From NCBI RefSeq assembly GCF_040253635.1, contig NZ_JBEJGX010000003.1:3596001-3660000 (forward strand): DNA of 64,000 nucleotides, given 5' to 3'. The translations under genes and the position numbers were made by a program. Under the pieces are notes generated by a model. That model did not search any database. It saw only the letters and a list, made by a program, of their open reading frames with translations, and had not been told where the DNA came from. Origin of the DNA: Streptomyces sp. Edi2. GTDB lineage: Bacteria; Actinomycetota; Actinomycetes; Streptomycetales; Streptomycetaceae. This document shows, one piece after another, positions 28,784 through 37,202 of the stretch. Positions within the stretch are counted from its first letter, which is position 1; each line of letters starts with the position of its first letter.

Positions 28784-30436
28784 ATGCGCCGAGAGGTGAA
28801 GTACGGGCTGATCGGCGGATCGGTGGCCCTGGTGGCGGGAGTCGTGGGCGGCTTCGCGCTGTTCGGCGGCTCGGACGAGTCTCCGCAGGAGGTCAGGTCG
28901 GCGGACGCCAAGGCGGGCGACAAGGGGCCGAAGGTGGCGACCGGCCCGCTGTCGGCCAAGGAGGTCCACACGACGGCGCAGGGCTTCCTGACCGCCTGGC
29001 AGTCCGGCGACGCGGCCAAGGCCGCCGGGATGACGGACGACCCGGTCAAGTGCAAGGCCGCCCTGGAGGCCCTGGCCAAGCAGGCCCGGTTCTCGAAGGT
29101 CTCCCTGACGCCGGGCACGCCCTCGGGCGACAAGGTGCCGTACTCCGTTGCCGCGCAGATCGACTACAAGGGCACCAAGGCGGCCTACTCGTACCGCAGC
29201 GCCACGACCGTGCAGCGCGACAAGACCACCGGGAAGCCGCAGATCGCCTGGCAGCCGGCGATGCTGCACCCGGGCCTGGCCAAGGGCGACCAGCTGCGGA
29301 CCGGCGAGGCCGAGGCGCCGCCGATCAAGGCCGTGGACCGCAACGGCGCCGCCCTGACCCCCGAGGAGCATCCGGCGCTGGCCGGGGTGCTGGACAGCCT
29401 GCGCGACAAGTACGGCGCCAAGACCGACGGCAAGCCCGGGGTGGAGCTGTTCATCCAGCGCGCCAAGAGCGCCAAGCCCGCGGACCAGTTGCCCGACAAG
29501 ACGCTGAAGGTGCTCTCCAAGGGGACCCCGGGCACGCTCAAGACCACCCTGGACGCCAAGCTGCAGTCGGCGGCCGAGCGGGCGGTCAAGGGCAAGAAGT
29601 CCGCCTCCGCCGCCGCGGTCAAGCCCAGCACCGGCGAGATCCTGGCGCTCGCCAACTCCCCCGAAAAGGGCTTCAGCATGGCCACCCAGGGGTCGCTGGC
29701 CCCCGGCTCGACCATGAAGATCGTGACGTCGGCGATGCTGATGGACAAGGGCCTGACCTCGCCCGGCAAGAAGAACCCGTGCCCCAAGTACGTGACCGTC
29801 GGCGGCTGGAAGTTCCAGAACCTCAACAAGTCCGAGATCAAGGACGGCACCTTCGCGCAGAGCTTCGCCGCGTCCTGCAACAACGCCTTCATCTCGCACG
29901 CCAAGGACCTCAGCGACGACGATCTGACCAACGAGGCCAGGGACGTTTTCGGCATCGGCCTGAACTGGCAGACCGGCATCCCCACCTTCGACGGTGCGGT
30001 GCCCGTGCAGAGCGACGCGCAGATGGCGGCCTCGCTGATCGGCCAGGGCGGGGTGCGGATGAACCCGCTCAACGTCGCCTCGCTCTCCGCGACGGTCCGG
30101 GCCGGCTCCTTCCACCAGCCGTACATCGTCTCGCCGTCGCTGGACCACCGGACGCTCGCCAAGGCCCCCCGCACGATGAAGCCGTCCACCCTCAGCGGCC
30201 TGAAGTCGCTGATGAAGCTGACGGCGACCTCCGGTACGGCCGCCGAGGCGATGGCCGGGGTCAGCGGTGACATCGGCGCCAAGACCGGCTCCGCCGAGGT
30301 CGACAACCAGAAGAAGCCCAACGCCTGGTTCTCCGCCTACCGCGACGATGTCGCCGCGGCGGCCGTCGTCCCGGCGAGCGGCCACGGCGGCTCCAACGCG
30401 GGCCCGCTGGTCCGCGCCATCCTCACCGCCGGCTGA
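28784..30436 (+). CDS. penicillin-binding transpeptidase
   Basis: A 550-residue class B-type penicillin-binding protein. One N-terminal membrane anchor (LIGGSVALVAGVVGGFAL), an NTF2-like MecA-type domain (about 55-165), then the transpeptidase with Ser309-x-x-Lys in PGSTMKIV, Ser364-Cys-Asn and Lys500-Thr-Gly. It should cross-link peptidoglycan outside the membrane. The ATG at 28784 has GGGAGGG about 10 nt upstream. Confidence 0.92.
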   Translation: MRREVKYGLIGGSVALVAGVVGGFALFGGSDESPQEVRSADAKAGDKGPKVATGPLSAKEVHTTAQGFLTAWQSGDAAKAAGMTDDPVKCKAALEALAKQARFSKVSLTPGTPSGDKVPYSVAAQIDYKGTKAAYSYRSATTVQRDKTTGKPQIAWQPAMLHPGLAKGDQLRTGEAEAPPIKAVDRNGAALTPEEHPALAGVLDSLRDKYGAKTDGKPGVELFIQRAKSAKPADQLPDKTLKVLSKGTPGTLKTTLDAKLQSAAERAVKGKKSASAAAVKPSTGEILALANSPEKGFSMATQGSLAPGSTMKIVTSAMLMDKGLTSPGKKNPCPKYVTVGGWKFQNLNKSEIKDGTFAQSFAASCNNAFISHAKDLSDDDLTNEARDVFGIGLNWQTGIPTFDGAVPVQSDAQMAASLIGQGGVRMNPLNVASLSATVRAGSFHQPYIVSPSLDHRTLAKAPRTMKPSTLSGLKSLMKLTATSGTAAEAMAGVSGDIGAKTGSAEVDNQKKPNAWFSAYRDDVAAAAVVPASGHGGSNAGPLVRAILTAG

Positions 30437-30511
30437 CGGGGCGGGGCGCCCGCCGGGGTGCCTCTCGTCTCATCGACCGGATTCCGTTCGCATGGCCCGT
30501 ACAGCTTTCGC

Positions 30512-30517
30512 TAGCGT
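30512..30517 (+). promoter_or_regulatory. -10-like box for a leaderless transcript
   Basis: TAGCGT ends exactly 7 nt before the ATG at 30525, with no ribosome site between. Confidence 0.5.
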
Positions 30518-30524
30518 GCGGGCC

Positions 30525-31040
30525 ATGAGCGATTCCCGGTCCGGCACCACACCGGAAACCCCGCACGCCACTGCTCACCCGCGCTTCGCCGAGGCGCTCA
30601 CGGAACTGGGCCTGACCGTGGAGGTCCGCAGCTTCCCGGAGGCCACCCGCACCGCGGCCGAGGCCGCCGCGGCCGTCGGCTGCGAGCTCGCCCAGATCGT
30701 CAAGTCGCTGGTCTTCGCGGTGGACGGGCAGCCGGTGCTGGTGCTCATGGACGGCGCCTCCCGTGTCGACGTGGAGCGGGTGCGCACGGAACTCGGCGCC
30801 GCCGCGGTCGGCCGCGCCGATGCCGCCCTCGTCCGCGAGACCACCGGCTACGCCATCGGCGGCGTCCCGCCCTTCGGCCACCGCACCCGCACCCGGGTGC
30901 TGGCCGACCGCGGCCTGCTGGCGCACGATACGGTCTGGGCCGCCGCCGGGACCCCGCACACGGTCTTCCCGCTCGCCCCCGCGGCCCTGATCGAGTACGC
31001 CGGCGGCCGGGTCGTCGACGTGCGCGAGCGCACCGCATGA
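30525..31040 (+). CDS. YbaK/EbsC-family aminoacyl-tRNA deacylase
   Basis: A 171-residue protein of the Cys-tRNAPro/Ala-tRNAPro editing group. AAAAVGCELAQIVKSLVF contains the conserved Lys, and GYAIGGVPPFGH is the family's central motif. Such free-standing domains hydrolyse mischarged tRNA. The start follows a leaderless-type box. Its stop overlaps the next ATG (ATGA), so the transporter gene is coupled. Confidence 0.9.
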   Translation: MSDSRSGTTPETPHATAHPRFAEALTELGLTVEVRSFPEATRTAAEAAAAVGCELAQIVKSLVFAVDGQPVLVLMDGASRVDVERVRTELGAAAVGRADAALVRETTGYAIGGVPPFGHRTRTRVLADRGLLAHDTVWAAAGTPHTVFPLAPAALIEYAGGRVVDVRERTA

Positions 31041-31888
31041 CCCCGCTCGTCGTCGCGGCGGTCCTGCTGGCCGCCGTCACCCACGCCAGCTGGAACGCCA
31101 TCGCCCACGGCATACGCGACCAGCTCCTGGCCTTCACCCTGGTCGGCGGCGGCGGTGCGCTCTGCGGCCTGGCCCTGGCCGCCGTCACCCCGCTGCCCGC
31201 GGCCGGCGCCTGGCCCTTCCTCCTGGCCTCCAGCGTGCTGCACATCGTCTACCAGGTCCTGCTCATGCAGTCGTTCCGCCTGGGCGACTTCGGCCAGATG
31301 TACCCCATCGCCCGCGGCACCGCGCCCCTGGTCGTCACGGTCCTGGCCGCCGTCTTCGTCCACGAGGTCCCCAACGGCTGGGGGCTGGCCGGTGTCGCCC
31401 TGGCCTCCGCCGGGCTGGTGGGCGTCGCCCTGTGGGGCATCCGCGGTTCGGGCACCAGGCCGCACTGGCCGGCCCTCCTCGCCGCCCTCGCCACCGGCCT
31501 GGCCATCGCGTCCTACACCACCGTCGACGGCCTGGGCGTCCGCGCCTCCGGCACCTCCCTGGGCTATATCGCCTGGCTGATGATCCTCGAAGGCATCGTC
31601 ATCCCCGTCTACGCGCTCGCCACCCGCCGCCGTCAGCTCCTCACCGAGCTGCGCCCCATCGCCCTGCGCGGCATGGCAGGCGGTGTGCTCTCCGTCTTCG
31701 CCTACGGCCTGGTGCTGTGGGCGCAGACCCGCGCGCCCCTCGCCCCCATCGCCGCCCTGCGCGAATCGTCCATCATCGTGGGCGCCGCCATCGGCGCCCT
31801 CTTCTTCAAGGAACGCTTCGGCGCCCCCCGGATCGCCGCGGCCGGCCTGATGGTCATCGGCATCGGCCTGATGCTCCACACCGGCTGA
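31037..31888 (+). CDS. EamA/DMT-family transporter
   Basis: A 283-residue inner-membrane protein with ten predicted helices in two similar EamA halves, each of about five (LVVAAVLLAAVTHASWNAIA starts the first). The first half ends near FVHEVPNGWGLAGVAL and the second at FFKERFGAPRIAAAGLMVIG. Such carriers export amino acids or small metabolites; the substrate is unknown. It is coupled to the deacylase gene. Confidence 0.88.
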   Translation: MTPLVVAAVLLAAVTHASWNAIAHGIRDQLLAFTLVGGGGALCGLALAAVTPLPAAGAWPFLLASSVLHIVYQVLLMQSFRLGDFGQMYPIARGTAPLVVTVLAAVFVHEVPNGWGLAGVALASAGLVGVALWGIRGSGTRPHWPALLAALATGLAIASYTTVDGLGVRASGTSLGYIAWLMILEGIVIPVYALATRRRQLLTELRPIALRGMAGGVLSVFAYGLVLWAQTRAPLAPIAALRESSIIVGAAIGALFFKERFGAPRIAAAGLMVIGIGLMLHTG

Positions 31889-31925
31889 GCGAGCGGCGCC
31901 CCGCGGACGGTGCCCCGCGGACGGC

Positions 31926-32001
31926 TCAGGTGCCGGCCCGTGCGCCGCGTACCCGCCGCACGAGGTCGTCCGCGGCGCCCCGCCACGCGTCGTGGTCAAA
32001 G
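31926..32001 (-). pseudogene. severed 3' end of the epimerase gene
   Basis: Read on the minus strand from 32000, the bases give FDHDAWRGAADDLVRR and eight more residues to a TGA at 31926. This is the typical C-terminus of TIGR01777 epimerases. It joins in frame to LLEAGFT, which ends the gene body at 33468, once the insertion element (32002-33467) is removed. Confidence 0.85.
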
Positions 32002-32009
32002 TTGAATCC

Positions 32010-32031
32010 TCCCCTCCCTGAAGGGAGGGGA
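32010..32031 (-). ncRNA. right-end hairpin, probable guide-RNA (omega RNA) scaffold 3' part
   Basis: TCCCCTCCCT and AGGGAGGGGA form a perfect 10-bp stem with a 2-nt loop, right after the tnpB stop and 8 nt from the element end. In known TnpB elements the guide RNA covers the 3' end of tnpB and this right-end structure and runs into the flank. Confidence 0.55.
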
Positions 32032-32068
32032 TTCCTCACCCTCCAGGGCTGATGTGGGGATTTCTAGC

Positions 32069-33289
32069 TCACGCCGCCAGGCGGGGCAGCGCCCCGTCTG
32101 GTCTTCCGCGATCAGCACTAGCCGGGTTGAGACCAGCCCGGACCAGCATCACGCGTGCGGAGTTCTTGTCCCTGGGGGATACGGCTCCGCACACGGTGCA
32201 GGCATAGGTTCGTTCTGAGAGAGGTAGCGCGTGCTTGGTTCTCGCTCCGCACTGTGAGCAGTCCATCGTGGTGTGCGCGGGGTGTACCAGGTGCACGGCA
32301 CGGCCGTGCTTGCGGCCCATCTCGCTCAGAGCCATCTTGGTGGCCCCGATAGCGGCGTCGGCGGCCTTGCGGGCCATGGTCGACTTCGCGAGGAACTTCG
32401 GCTTGAAGTCCTCGACAGCCAAAGCATCGTGGTCGCGAACCACGGACTTCGCCCACTTACGACCGGTGTCCTTGCGCTGCCGGGCCACCTTCTTGTGCAG
32501 CTTCGCCGTCTGCCGCCTCGCGGCCTTGTAGCCCTTCGACCCCGGCTTGCCCCTTGGCGGCTTGCGGCGGGCCATCATCCGCTGATAGCGGGCCAGCTTC
32601 TGCGCAGCCGTCTTCCCGTGCTGGGCATGGGGCAGGTCATGGGCGTCGGACGTGGTGGTCGCGGTCTCCTTCACGCCCCAGTCGATACCAATCACACGGC
32701 CGGTCTCCGGCAGCGGCTGGACCTCGGCGGGTACGACGAAGGACGCGTACCACTCCCCCGTGCTGTCCTGATAGACGCGCACGCTGGACGGGTCGGCGGG
32801 AAGTTCCCTCGACCACACCACCGTCACCGCGATGCCGCCCGCAAGGTGCAGACGGCCGTCTTTGAGGCGGAAGCCCCGCTTGGTGTAGTTCAGCGTCGGC
32901 AGCGCCTCGCGCTTCTTCTTCCACCTCGGCATACCAGCCCGGCGGCGCATCGGCAGCCGGTCTTTGATGTCCTTCTGAGCCTTGGACTTGGACTTGCCGA
33001 AGTCGCGGATCAACTGCTGCTGCGGCACCGAGGAGCCCTCACGCAGCCACGGCGTTCGCGAGCGGGCCTCGGTCAGCATCTTGTCGAGCTGGGCCGGACC
33101 GCATGTCCGCTTCTCGCCGGTGGCTTTGTTGTGCAGGTGGATGGCCTTGGACTTGGCAACAGACTCATTCCAGACCCACCGGCACCGGCCCCACTCCGCT
33201 TCAAGGGCGGTTCGGGCGGTGGACGACACGCGCAGCCGGAACGTCCACCGGGCATGCCCGGCATCCTCCGTCTTCGCTTCCGTCGTCAT
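32069..33289 (-). CDS. tnpB: TnpB RNA-guided endonuclease
   Basis: A 406-residue ancestor-type relative of Cas12. The RuvC residues are all there: Asp203 in VIGIDWGVKE, Glu293 in LAVEDFKPKF and Asp374 in SPRDKNSARV. A zinc ribbon has Cys344/Cys347 (DCSQCG) and Cys364/Cys367 (CTVCG). The N-terminal OrfB-type helices include WGRCRWVWNESV. No truncation or frameshift is seen. TnpB cuts DNA at the empty donor site using a guide from the element's right end. The ATG at 33289 is used; a start a few codons earlier is possible. Confidence 0.95.
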   Translation of the reverse strand: MTTEAKTEDAGHARWTFRLRVSSTARTALEAEWGRCRWVWNESVAKSKAIHLHNKATGEKRTCGPAQLDKMLTEARSRTPWLREGSSVPQQQLIRDFGKSKSKAQKDIKDRLPMRRRAGMPRWKKKREALPTLNYTKRGFRLKDGRLHLAGGIAVTVVWSRELPADPSSVRVYQDSTGEWYASFVVPAEVQPLPETGRVIGIDWGVKETATTTSDAHDLPHAQHGKTAAQKLARYQRMMARRKPPRGKPGSKGYKAARRQTAKLHKKVARQRKDTGRKWAKSVVRDHDALAVEDFKPKFLAKSTMARKAADAAIGATKMALSEMGRKHGRAVHLVHPAHTTMDCSQCGARTKHALPLSERTYACTVCGAVSPRDKNSARVMLVRAGLNPASADRGRPDGALPRLAA

Positions 33290-33436
33290 ACACCACAACC
33301 TATCGGGGAGGACTGACAGTTGAGAACAATCGATCTTGGTGGGCTCCCTCGCCCCGCCGTGGGGTGAACACCATTTCGCCCTGGCGGCGAAACGGCTACC
33401 TCTGCCCTGCTCCGCAGGAGTCCGATTCCCCCCGCC

Positions 33437-34345
33437 CTAAAGGACGGGGCATCCTCGGAGGAAGCCGGTGAATCCCGCTTCGAGCAGGCGTCCTGGCACC
33501 ACACGGCGGCTCTTGAGCAGGAGTTCGGTGTCGGAGCGCAGCGCGAACGCGCCCAGCTCGGCCATCCACTTCGTGGCCGGCAGGCCCACCGGGACGCCCC
33601 AGGCGGCCCGCAGCGCGCGCATGAACTCGCGCTGCGGCAGCGGGGCGGGGGCGGCGAGATTCACCGGCCCGGCGAGGTCACTGCGTTCGACCAGGAACTC
33701 GACCGCGCGGACGAAGTCACGGTCATGGATCCAGGACACATACTGCGCCCCGCCCGCGACCGGACCACCGAGCCCGAGCCGCGCCAGCCGCAGCAGGACA
33801 TCGAACACGCCGCCGCGATCGGGGCTCATCACCATGGCGGAGCGCAGCGCCACCTTCCGGGTGCCCGGGGTCTCGGCCTCCTCCTGCGCCCGCTCCCAGG
33901 CCTTGGCGATCTCGACGCTGTACGCCCAGTAGTCCGGGACCCCGGCCTCCGCGCCGCCGACCACCCCGGTCGCCTCGTCGTTCGGGGCGTCGAAGCGGTG
34001 GGCGTAAACGGTGGCGGTACTCATCTGCAGCCAGACGCCGGGCGGCCGGCCCGCGGACGCGATCGCCTCCCCCACGACGCGGGCGGAGTCCACCCGCGAG
34101 TCCATCATCGCCTGGAGATTGGCCGGGGTGTAGCGGCAACTGACGCTGCGTCCGGCCAGATTGATCACGACGTCGCTGCCGTCGACCTCCGCGGCCCAGG
34201 CGCCCTGCGTCACGCCGTCCCACCGCACTTCCCCGGCCCGCACCGGACGCCTGGTCAGGACCACGACCTCGTGCCCCGCGGCGGTCAGCGCCCGCCTCAG
34301 GATGGTGCCCACCTGACCGGTCCCGCCGGGTATCACTATCTTCAT
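33437..34345 (-). CDS. TIGR01777-family epimerase, C-terminus cut by the tnpB element
   Basis: A 302-residue SDR-type NAD(P)-binding protein. MKIVIPGGTGQVGTILRR is the nucleotide-binding start. The C-terminal DUF1731 part begins near ALRAAWGVPVGLPATKW and runs to RRVVPGRLLEAGFT. The next residues (GFLRGCPVL) are encoded by the inserted element, replacing the natural 24-residue end found at 31926-32001. The protein may still fold, but it lacks its last helix. The ATG at 34345 is supported by the family N-terminus. Confidence 0.88.
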   Translation of the reverse strand: MKIVIPGGTGQVGTILRRALTAAGHEVVVLTRRPVRAGEVRWDGVTQGAWAAEVDGSDVVINLAGRSVSCRYTPANLQAMMDSRVDSARVVGEAIASAGRPPGVWLQMSTATVYAHRFDAPNDEATGVVGGAEAGVPDYWAYSVEIAKAWERAQEEAETPGTRKVALRSAMVMSPDRGGVFDVLLRLARLGLGGPVAGGAQYVSWIHDRDFVRAVEFLVERSDLAGPVNLAAPAPLPQREFMRALRAAWGVPVGLPATKWMAELGAFALRSDTELLLKSRRVVPGRLLEAGFTGFLRGCPVL

Positions 34346-34473
34346 CGGGCTCCCCTCGTCATGCTCATCGTGCACCCGGCCGGCCCTTGCCCTGCGGCCG
34401 GGTGCCGGAACGCCGTGCCCGGGCCCGGCAGATGCCGCCGACCCGGCCACCTGCCCGGGCGGCGGGCCCGCCC

Positions 34474-35265
34474 TCACTCGCCCCGTAGCGCCCTGAACAA
34501 CTCCCCGTTGGCGACCAGCACCCCGCCGTCCACCGGCAGCGTGATCCCGGTCACCCACGCCGCATCCGACGACGCCAGATAGGCCACCGCCGCCGCGACA
34601 TCCTCCGGCCGCCCGACCCGCCCCAGCGGGTACGCCGCGGCCGCGCGCCGCAACCGGTCCTCGTGCCCGGCCCAGTTGGGGGTGTCGACCGTTCCCGGCG
34701 CGACGAGGTTGACCCGTACGCCGCGCGGCGCGGCCCGGCCGGACAGCGTGCGGGTCAGGCCGGCCAGGCCCGCCTTGGCCGCACTGTAGGCGTGATTGCC
34801 GAAGTCCTGGATGCCGTTGACGGACCCGATGTTGACGATCGCGCCGCGCCCGCCGGCCGCCGCCAGATGCGGCAGCGCGGCCCGCGCGCACCGGAAGGCG
34901 CCGCCGAGCGTGATGTCGAGGTCCGCCGCCCAGTCCTCGTCCGTCTCGTCCTCGAACGACGGGGCGTCCGGATGGCACCGGTAGGCGTTGTTGACCAGCA
35001 CGTCCAGCCCACCGAAGCGGTCCACCGCGCGGGCCACGGCCGCCTCCACGGCCGCCCGGTCCCCCACGTCGCACGGCGTTGCCTCGGCCGTTCCGCCGGC
35101 CTCGACGATCCGCGCGGCCGCGCGGGCGGCGCGGTCCCCGTCGAGGTCGGTGACCAGTACCCGGGCTCCCTCCGCGGCCAGCCGTTGCGCGGTCGCCTCG
35201 CCGATGCCGCGGCCGGCGCCGGTGATCAGTGCGCTGTATCCGTCGAACCGTTGCGTTGTCGCCAT
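34474..35265 (-). CDS. SDR-family oxidoreductase
   Basis: A 263-residue classical short-chain dehydrogenase. ALITGAGRGIGEATAQRL is the cofactor loop, VLVNNA the structural motif, Ser in VNIGSVNG and Tyr-x-x-x-Lys in YSAAKAG the active site, and GRVGRPEDVAAAV the C-terminal signature. The substrate is not evident. It stands alone, with a complex hairpin region upstream. Confidence 0.92.
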   Translation of the reverse strand: MATTQRFDGYSALITGAGRGIGEATAQRLAAEGARVLVTDLDGDRAARAAARIVEAGGTAEATPCDVGDRAAVEAAVARAVDRFGGLDVLVNNAYRCHPDAPSFEDETDEDWAADLDITLGGAFRCARAALPHLAAAGGRGAIVNIGSVNGIQDFGNHAYSAAKAGLAGLTRTLSGRAAPRGVRVNLVAPGTVDTPNWAGHEDRLRRAAAAYPLGRVGRPEDVAAAVAYLASSDAAWVTGITLPVDGGVLVANGELFRALRGE

Positions 35266-35378
35266 GCGTTGCAGTGTGTCCTGCTTCCCACGTTGTCGTC
35301 TGCGGCGCCGTTCGCCTCCGGCGGGGTGGGGTGGGGTGGGGTTTGGGCGGGGGCCGCTTGCGCTGTGTGGTGGGTGCC

Positions 35379-35455
35379 GGTGGCGGGCCTCCGGGGCCTG
35401 TGTTGTGGACTGCTTCGCTTTACGTCCACAACACAGGCCCCTCCGGCCCGCCACC
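35379..35455. repeat. hairpin A: 32-bp arms, loop TGCTTCGCTTTAC
   Basis: Left arm 35379-35410, loop 35411-35423, right arm 35424-35455. The arms pair perfectly except for one 3-base TCC/TCC internal loop. The inner stem is GTGTTGTGGAC / GTCCACAACAC. The loop is identical to that of hairpin C. Confidence 0.85.
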
Positions 35456-35499
35456 TCCCGCCCGGATGGCGACCCCCGCCCGGTGGGGTGAAGGTTTTC

Positions 35500-35551
35500 A
35501 AAGACCAGTAGCTCGGCCCGCATCGTGATGCGGGCCGAGCTACTGGTCTTT
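35500..35551. terminator. central 24-bp perfect palindrome
   Basis: Arms 35500-35523 and 35528-35551 are perfectly complementary around a 4-nt CGTG loop. AAAGACC and GGTCTTT form the ends, followed by TTGTTTTC on the plus strand. It could stop transcription from either side, and it is the symmetry centre of the tract. Confidence 0.7.
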
Positions 35552-35606
35552 TGTTTTCTCCTGCTCCCCCACCCGGGGTGGGGTCCCTCAACCGGCGGGA
35601 GGGGGC

Positions 35607-35671
35607 GGGGCCGGAGGGGTGGGTGTTCGGACTGCTTCGCTTTACGTCCGAACACCCACCCCGGAGGCCCC
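35607..35671. repeat. hairpin C: 26-bp arms, loop TGCTTCGCTTTAC
   Basis: Left arm 35607-35632, loop 35633-35645, right arm 35646-35671. It pairs perfectly apart from a GGA/GGA internal loop, the mirror of the TCC/TCC loop in hairpin A. The inner stem is GTGTTCGGAC / GTCCGAACAC. Confidence 0.85.
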
Positions 35672-35770
35672 GAACCCGCCACCCACCACTCACCTCGGGG
35701 CCCCACCCCACACAACCAACCCCGCCCCCGCCGAAGGCGGGAAAAGAACAACAGACGAGGTACGGCGGGC

Positions 35771-37003
35771 TCACCCGACAACGTGGGAAACGGCTCTCAC
35801 CATGGCCTGGGGGCGCGGGTCCGCCGTCACATTCCGCTGCATACCGTTCGTGACGTAGCCGAAGGCGACCCCGCTCTCGGGGTCGGCGAAGGCGAGCGCG
35901 CCGCCGCGGCCGGGGTGGCCGAAGGAACCCGGGCCCAGGAGCGGCGAAGCGGGGCCGTGGAGCATGAAGCCCAGTCCGATGCGGGTGGGGACGAGGAGGG
36001 TGCGGTCGGGCCCCGCGGACTCCTCGGTCCGGGCGAGGGTCAGCGTCGCGGGCGCGAAGAGCCGGGGGTGGCCGTCGACGGCCCCGATGAGCGCGGCGTA
36101 ACAGCGGGCCAGCGAACGGGCGGTGGCGATGCCGCCGGAGGCGGGCAGTTCGGCGGCCCGGTAGGCCGGGTCGTTCTCGTCGGGCGCCGGGGAGATCGCG
36201 CCGAAGGCGCGGCTGGTGAGCGAGTCCGGATCGGCGTAGGCGTCGGCGATGGACGGCTTCGGGCGGACCCGCAGGCCCGTCGCGGCGGGCGGGGCCGGCG
36301 CCCCGACGGCGCCCAGCCGTCCGACCCGGGACTGCGCCGCCTCGGGCAGACCGATCCACAGATCGAGGCCGAGCGGCCCGGCTATCTCGTCGGCGATCCA
36401 GCTGCCGACGCTGCGGCCGGTGACCCGCAGCACCAGCTCGCCGATCAGCCAGCTGTAGGTCTGCGCGTGGTAGCCGTGATCGGTGCCGGGCTCCCAGAGG
36501 GGGGCCTGGGCGGCGACCGCGGCGGGGCCGCTGACGCCATCGATGGCCTGGCCGGGGGTGAGCGGGGTGTCCAGGGCCGGCAGCCCGGCGCGGTGCGAGA
36601 GCAGATGGCGGACGAGGACGCGTTCCTTGCCGGCGGCCTTGAACTCGGGCCAGTACGTGCCGACCGGCGCATCGAGGTCGAGCTGTCCGCGCTGGTGCAG
36701 CAGCAGCGGTACGAGGGCGGCGATGCCTTTGGTCGCGGACCGGATCACCTGGGCCGTGCCGGCCTCCCAGGGCGCCGCGCCCGCCGCGTGCTTGCCGGCG
36801 TCCCCGTCCTTGGTGCCGCCCCACAGGTCGACGACCTTGCGGCCGTGCCGGTACACGGCGACCGCCGCGCCCCGCTCGCCGCGCCGGTCGAAGTTGGCCA
36901 TGAAGGCGTCCCGGACCGGCTCGAAGCCGTCCTCGACCGTGCCCTGGACGTCCACCACTGGTTCCTGCTTCCCACTCATCCGTCGCATTCGTGACCCATC
37001 CAT
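35771..37003 (-). CDS. serine hydrolase of the beta-lactamase/EstB type
   Basis: A 410-residue cytoplasmic-looking serine hydrolase of the class C beta-lactamase fold. Ser-x-x-Lys is in IRSATKGIAAL, the second Tyr motif in GYHAQTYSWL, and GHPGRGG replaces the KTG triad, which is usual in esterases of this group. There is no signal peptide. Three in-frame ATGs (37003, 36988, 36979) are possible; none has a good ribosome site. Ester hydrolysis is more likely than beta-lactam resistance. Confidence 0.85.
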   Translation of the reverse strand: MDGSRMRRMSGKQEPVVDVQGTVEDGFEPVRDAFMANFDRRGERGAAVAVYRHGRKVVDLWGGTKDGDAGKHAAGAAPWEAGTAQVIRSATKGIAALVPLLLHQRGQLDLDAPVGTYWPEFKAAGKERVLVRHLLSHRAGLPALDTPLTPGQAIDGVSGPAAVAAQAPLWEPGTDHGYHAQTYSWLIGELVLRVTGRSVGSWIADEIAGPLGLDLWIGLPEAAQSRVGRLGAVGAPAPPAATGLRVRPKPSIADAYADPDSLTSRAFGAISPAPDENDPAYRAAELPASGGIATARSLARCYAALIGAVDGHPRLFAPATLTLARTEESAGPDRTLLVPTRIGLGFMLHGPASPLLGPGSFGHPGRGGALAFADPESGVAFGYVTNGMQRNVTADPRPQAMVRAVSHVVG

Positions 37004-37202
37004 GGTGCAACGCGCGGATCAGTGCTGATGACCAGGACCGCACCCCGTGGCCTTCGTCACACGGGTACGTCAGGGCCCGCGGCTCACCGGGGCCGGGGCC
37101 GGGGCAGCGAAGGGTCACCGTCAGATCGGTGAAGGGGCCTCGTCGGACCGGCGAAGGGGCACCGTCGGACCGGCGGCGCGTCACCGTCCGATGGGCGGCG
37201 GC

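Larger units (their letters stand above)
32002..33467 (-). mobile_element. IS200/IS605-type element carrying only tnpB
   Basis: The ends are set by the broken host gene. The left end follows TTCAC (33472-33468) on the minus strand and the right end finishes TTCAA before CTTTGAC. There are no terminal inverted repeats or target duplication, as expected for this family. Subterminal hairpins lie at both ends (33430-33449 and 32010-32031). No Y1 transposase is present, so movement would need a helper TnpA. Confidence 0.85.
35266..35770. other. gene-free tract of nested hairpins
   Basis: About 500 nt between two minus-strand genes. It contains three strong hairpins (listed separately) and GC-rich arms; the left and right halves are diverged inverted copies of each other around the central palindrome. 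Open frames here are low-complexity and overlap on both strands, so I do not call genes. Confidence 0.8.

Noticed and set aside
35281..35770. Coding regions on either strand in the hairpin tract
   Set aside because: The frames overlap on both strands, consist of Pro/Arg/His runs and follow the hairpin arms, so they are not genes.
37004..37202. Small gene between the serine hydrolase and cbiO
   Set aside because: Only short imperfect repeats (GTCGGACCGGCG-like) are visible, with no start signal.
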